A DNA stretch of 64,000 nucleotides from an uncultured Clostridia bacterium (GTDB lineage Bacteria; Bacillota; Clostridia; Oscillospirales; Ruminococcaceae). Where the stretch lies: positions 1-64,000 of the forward strand of contig CALWNU010000042.1 of assembly GCA_944382905.1 (NCBI GenBank), read 5' to 3'. Shown piece by piece: positions 63,369 to 64,000 of this stretch. A program made the position numbers and the translations under genes. Each line of letters begins with the position of its first letter. Positions within the stretch are counted from its first letter, which is position 1. The notes beneath the pieces were generated by a model. That model had not been told where the DNA came from and searched no databases. It was given only the letters and a program-made list of their open reading frames with translations.

Positions 63369-63420
63369 AAAAATACCCTCTCTTTCTGTCGCCAGTCATT
63401 ACAGCCACAGAAAGAGAGGG
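63367..63420 (-). terminator. Riboswitch-linked terminator overlapping the folT start
   Basis: Minus-strand hairpin with 14-bp arms (CCCTCTCTTTCTGT and ACAGAAAGAGAGGG) followed by TATTTTTTTT. The 3' arm holds the GAGGG ribosome binding site and the TTG start lies in the T tract, so the hairpin could act on both transcription and translation. Confidence 0.8.
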
Positions 63421-63432
63421 AGTCTCCCCTTC

Positions 63433-63537
63433 ATGCAGCAGCGGGATGCGAAATTTGTACCGCAAGTTTACCTTTTCGTCCGTCTGACAACTCCCCGTTC
63501 AGACAGCACTTAACGCACAAAAATCTACTCTGCCAAT
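63433..63537 (-). promoter_or_regulatory. Tetrahydrofolate riboswitch (folT class)
   Basis: Minus-strand leader of folT. Conserved blocks appear in order: AGAGTAGA, GCGTTAAGTG, GAACGGG, a GACGAAAAGG segment, GCGGTA, and GCATCC near the end, with GC-rich outer stem sequence (GGCAG with CTGC-type partner). This matches the THF-I riboswitch found upstream of folT in clostridia. Folate should switch the terminator downstream off or on; in this class ligand usually lowers expression. Confidence 0.95.
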
Positions 63538-63615
63538 GACGATTGACTTGTTATTTTTCTAAACCGGGACAGCTTTTGCCGCGATGACGCCGCGTACCCC
63601 GGAAATAGACTTCGC

Positions 63616-64000
63616 CTACACCTCTTTTTCGCAGATGATCGGAATGCCGCCTTCTTTCAGCGCGGCAATCGCCTTTTCGTTGTCCTGCACCCGCAGGATC
63701 ACATAGGCCGTATCCCTCTTTTGCGAAACAAAAGCATACATATACTCCACTGCAATGCCGACCTGGGCCACGTATTTCAGCGCCTGGGACAACCCGCCTG
63801 GCTGATTCTGGACCGCAATGCCAATGACATCGGTCAGGGAAACCTTGAACCCCGCCGCTTTCAGCGCGGCTTCCGCCTCCTGCGGCTTATCGACAATCAG
63901 ACGCAGGATCCCATAGCGTTCGGTATCCGCTACCGACAGCGCGCGCATATCGATTTGGTTTTCGCCGAGCACGCCGGTAATTTCCGCCAACGTACCAGGT
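63616..64000 (-). CDS. ACT-domain protein, partial (5' end outside window)
   Basis: At least 128 codons with no start inside the window. The frame opens with PGTLAEITGVLGENQIDMRA and continues with LSVADTERYGILRLIV, then a second ACT repeat (IGIAVQNQPGGLSQALKYV, VEYMYAFVSQK). Two ACT domains in tandem bind amino acids, as in small regulators found beside phenylacetate-CoA ligase and indolepyruvate oxidoreductase genes. Here the true upstream neighbours are unseen. A GC-rich hairpin at about 63563-63600 may end the transcript. Function is not assigned further. Confidence 0.85.
   Translation of the reverse strand, partial: PGTLAEITGVLGENQIDMRALSVADTERYGILRLIVDKPQEAEAALKAAGFKVSLTDVIGIAVQNQPGGLSQALKYVAQVGIAVEYMYAFVSQKRDTAYVILRVQDNEKAIAALKEGGIPIICEKEV

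Overview
This window looks like the chromosome of a spore-forming, Gram-positive anaerobe of the Clostridia, probably near the Oscillospirales. That placement is an inference from gene content. Sporulation genes (yunB, yqfC, yqfD, ylbJ) sit beside sepF, divIVA, ylmH, lspA, ireB and an ABC-F protein. Glutaminyl/asparaginyl-tRNA is made by GatCAB. Transketolase is split into two subunits. Two T-box leaders and a tetrahydrofolate riboswitch are present. Several genes appear to start at TTG or GTG behind good ribosome binding sites.

Layout. 0-10 kb, mostly minus strand: a Cys-rich mini membrane protein (plus strand), malic enzyme with a TSCPD protein and an unknown protein, gatCAB, ligA, yunB, and a membrane-anchored HTH protein. 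10-13.5 kb, plus strand: a HAD phosphatase, then a T-box whose specifier I read as isoleucine (ATC), controlling an HTH-cupin regulator and an acyl-CoA ligase. 13.5-17 kb, minus strand: mazF, a lipoprotein, nnrD and a small membrane protein. 17-21.6 kb, plus strand: a Phe T-box with pheST, then ireB and an unknown gene. 21.7-41 kb, minus strand: split transketolase, a Cof-type phosphatase, rluD and lspA, then a long collinear run from a strong promoter upstream of miaB through ylbF, mutS, mutL, miaA, hfq, an HlyD-like protein, yggS, sepF, ylmH and divIVA; upstream lie a permease and an ABC-F ATPase. 41-45.5 kb, plus strand: aroB-aroA-aroC with overlapping ends, then two small unknown genes.

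45.6-51 kb is the accessory part. tRNA-Gly and tRNA-Ser flank a small HTH gene. Next come a decayed fragment resembling the end of a sortase-anchored protein, an iron-sulfur aldo/keto reductase, an SDR with its catalytic middle deleted, a flavodoxin gene interrupted by a nonsense codon, an intact MATE transporter and a divergent HxlR regulator. This reads as a redox/efflux cassette under decay.

51-64 kb returns to core genes: yqfCD behind a SigE-like promoter, ylbJ, a Cys4 mini protein, a large secreted cell-wall amidase, uvrBA, another HAD phosphatase, a small conserved-looking protein, folT behind a THF riboswitch, and an ACT-domain protein cut by the window end.

I found no CRISPR array, insertion sequence, prophage or clear new defence system. 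The most interesting signals are the Ile T-box over an acyl-CoA ligase, the decaying HxlR cassette, the riboswitch whose terminator contains the start region of folT, and several small uncharacterised membrane or Cys-rich proteins.
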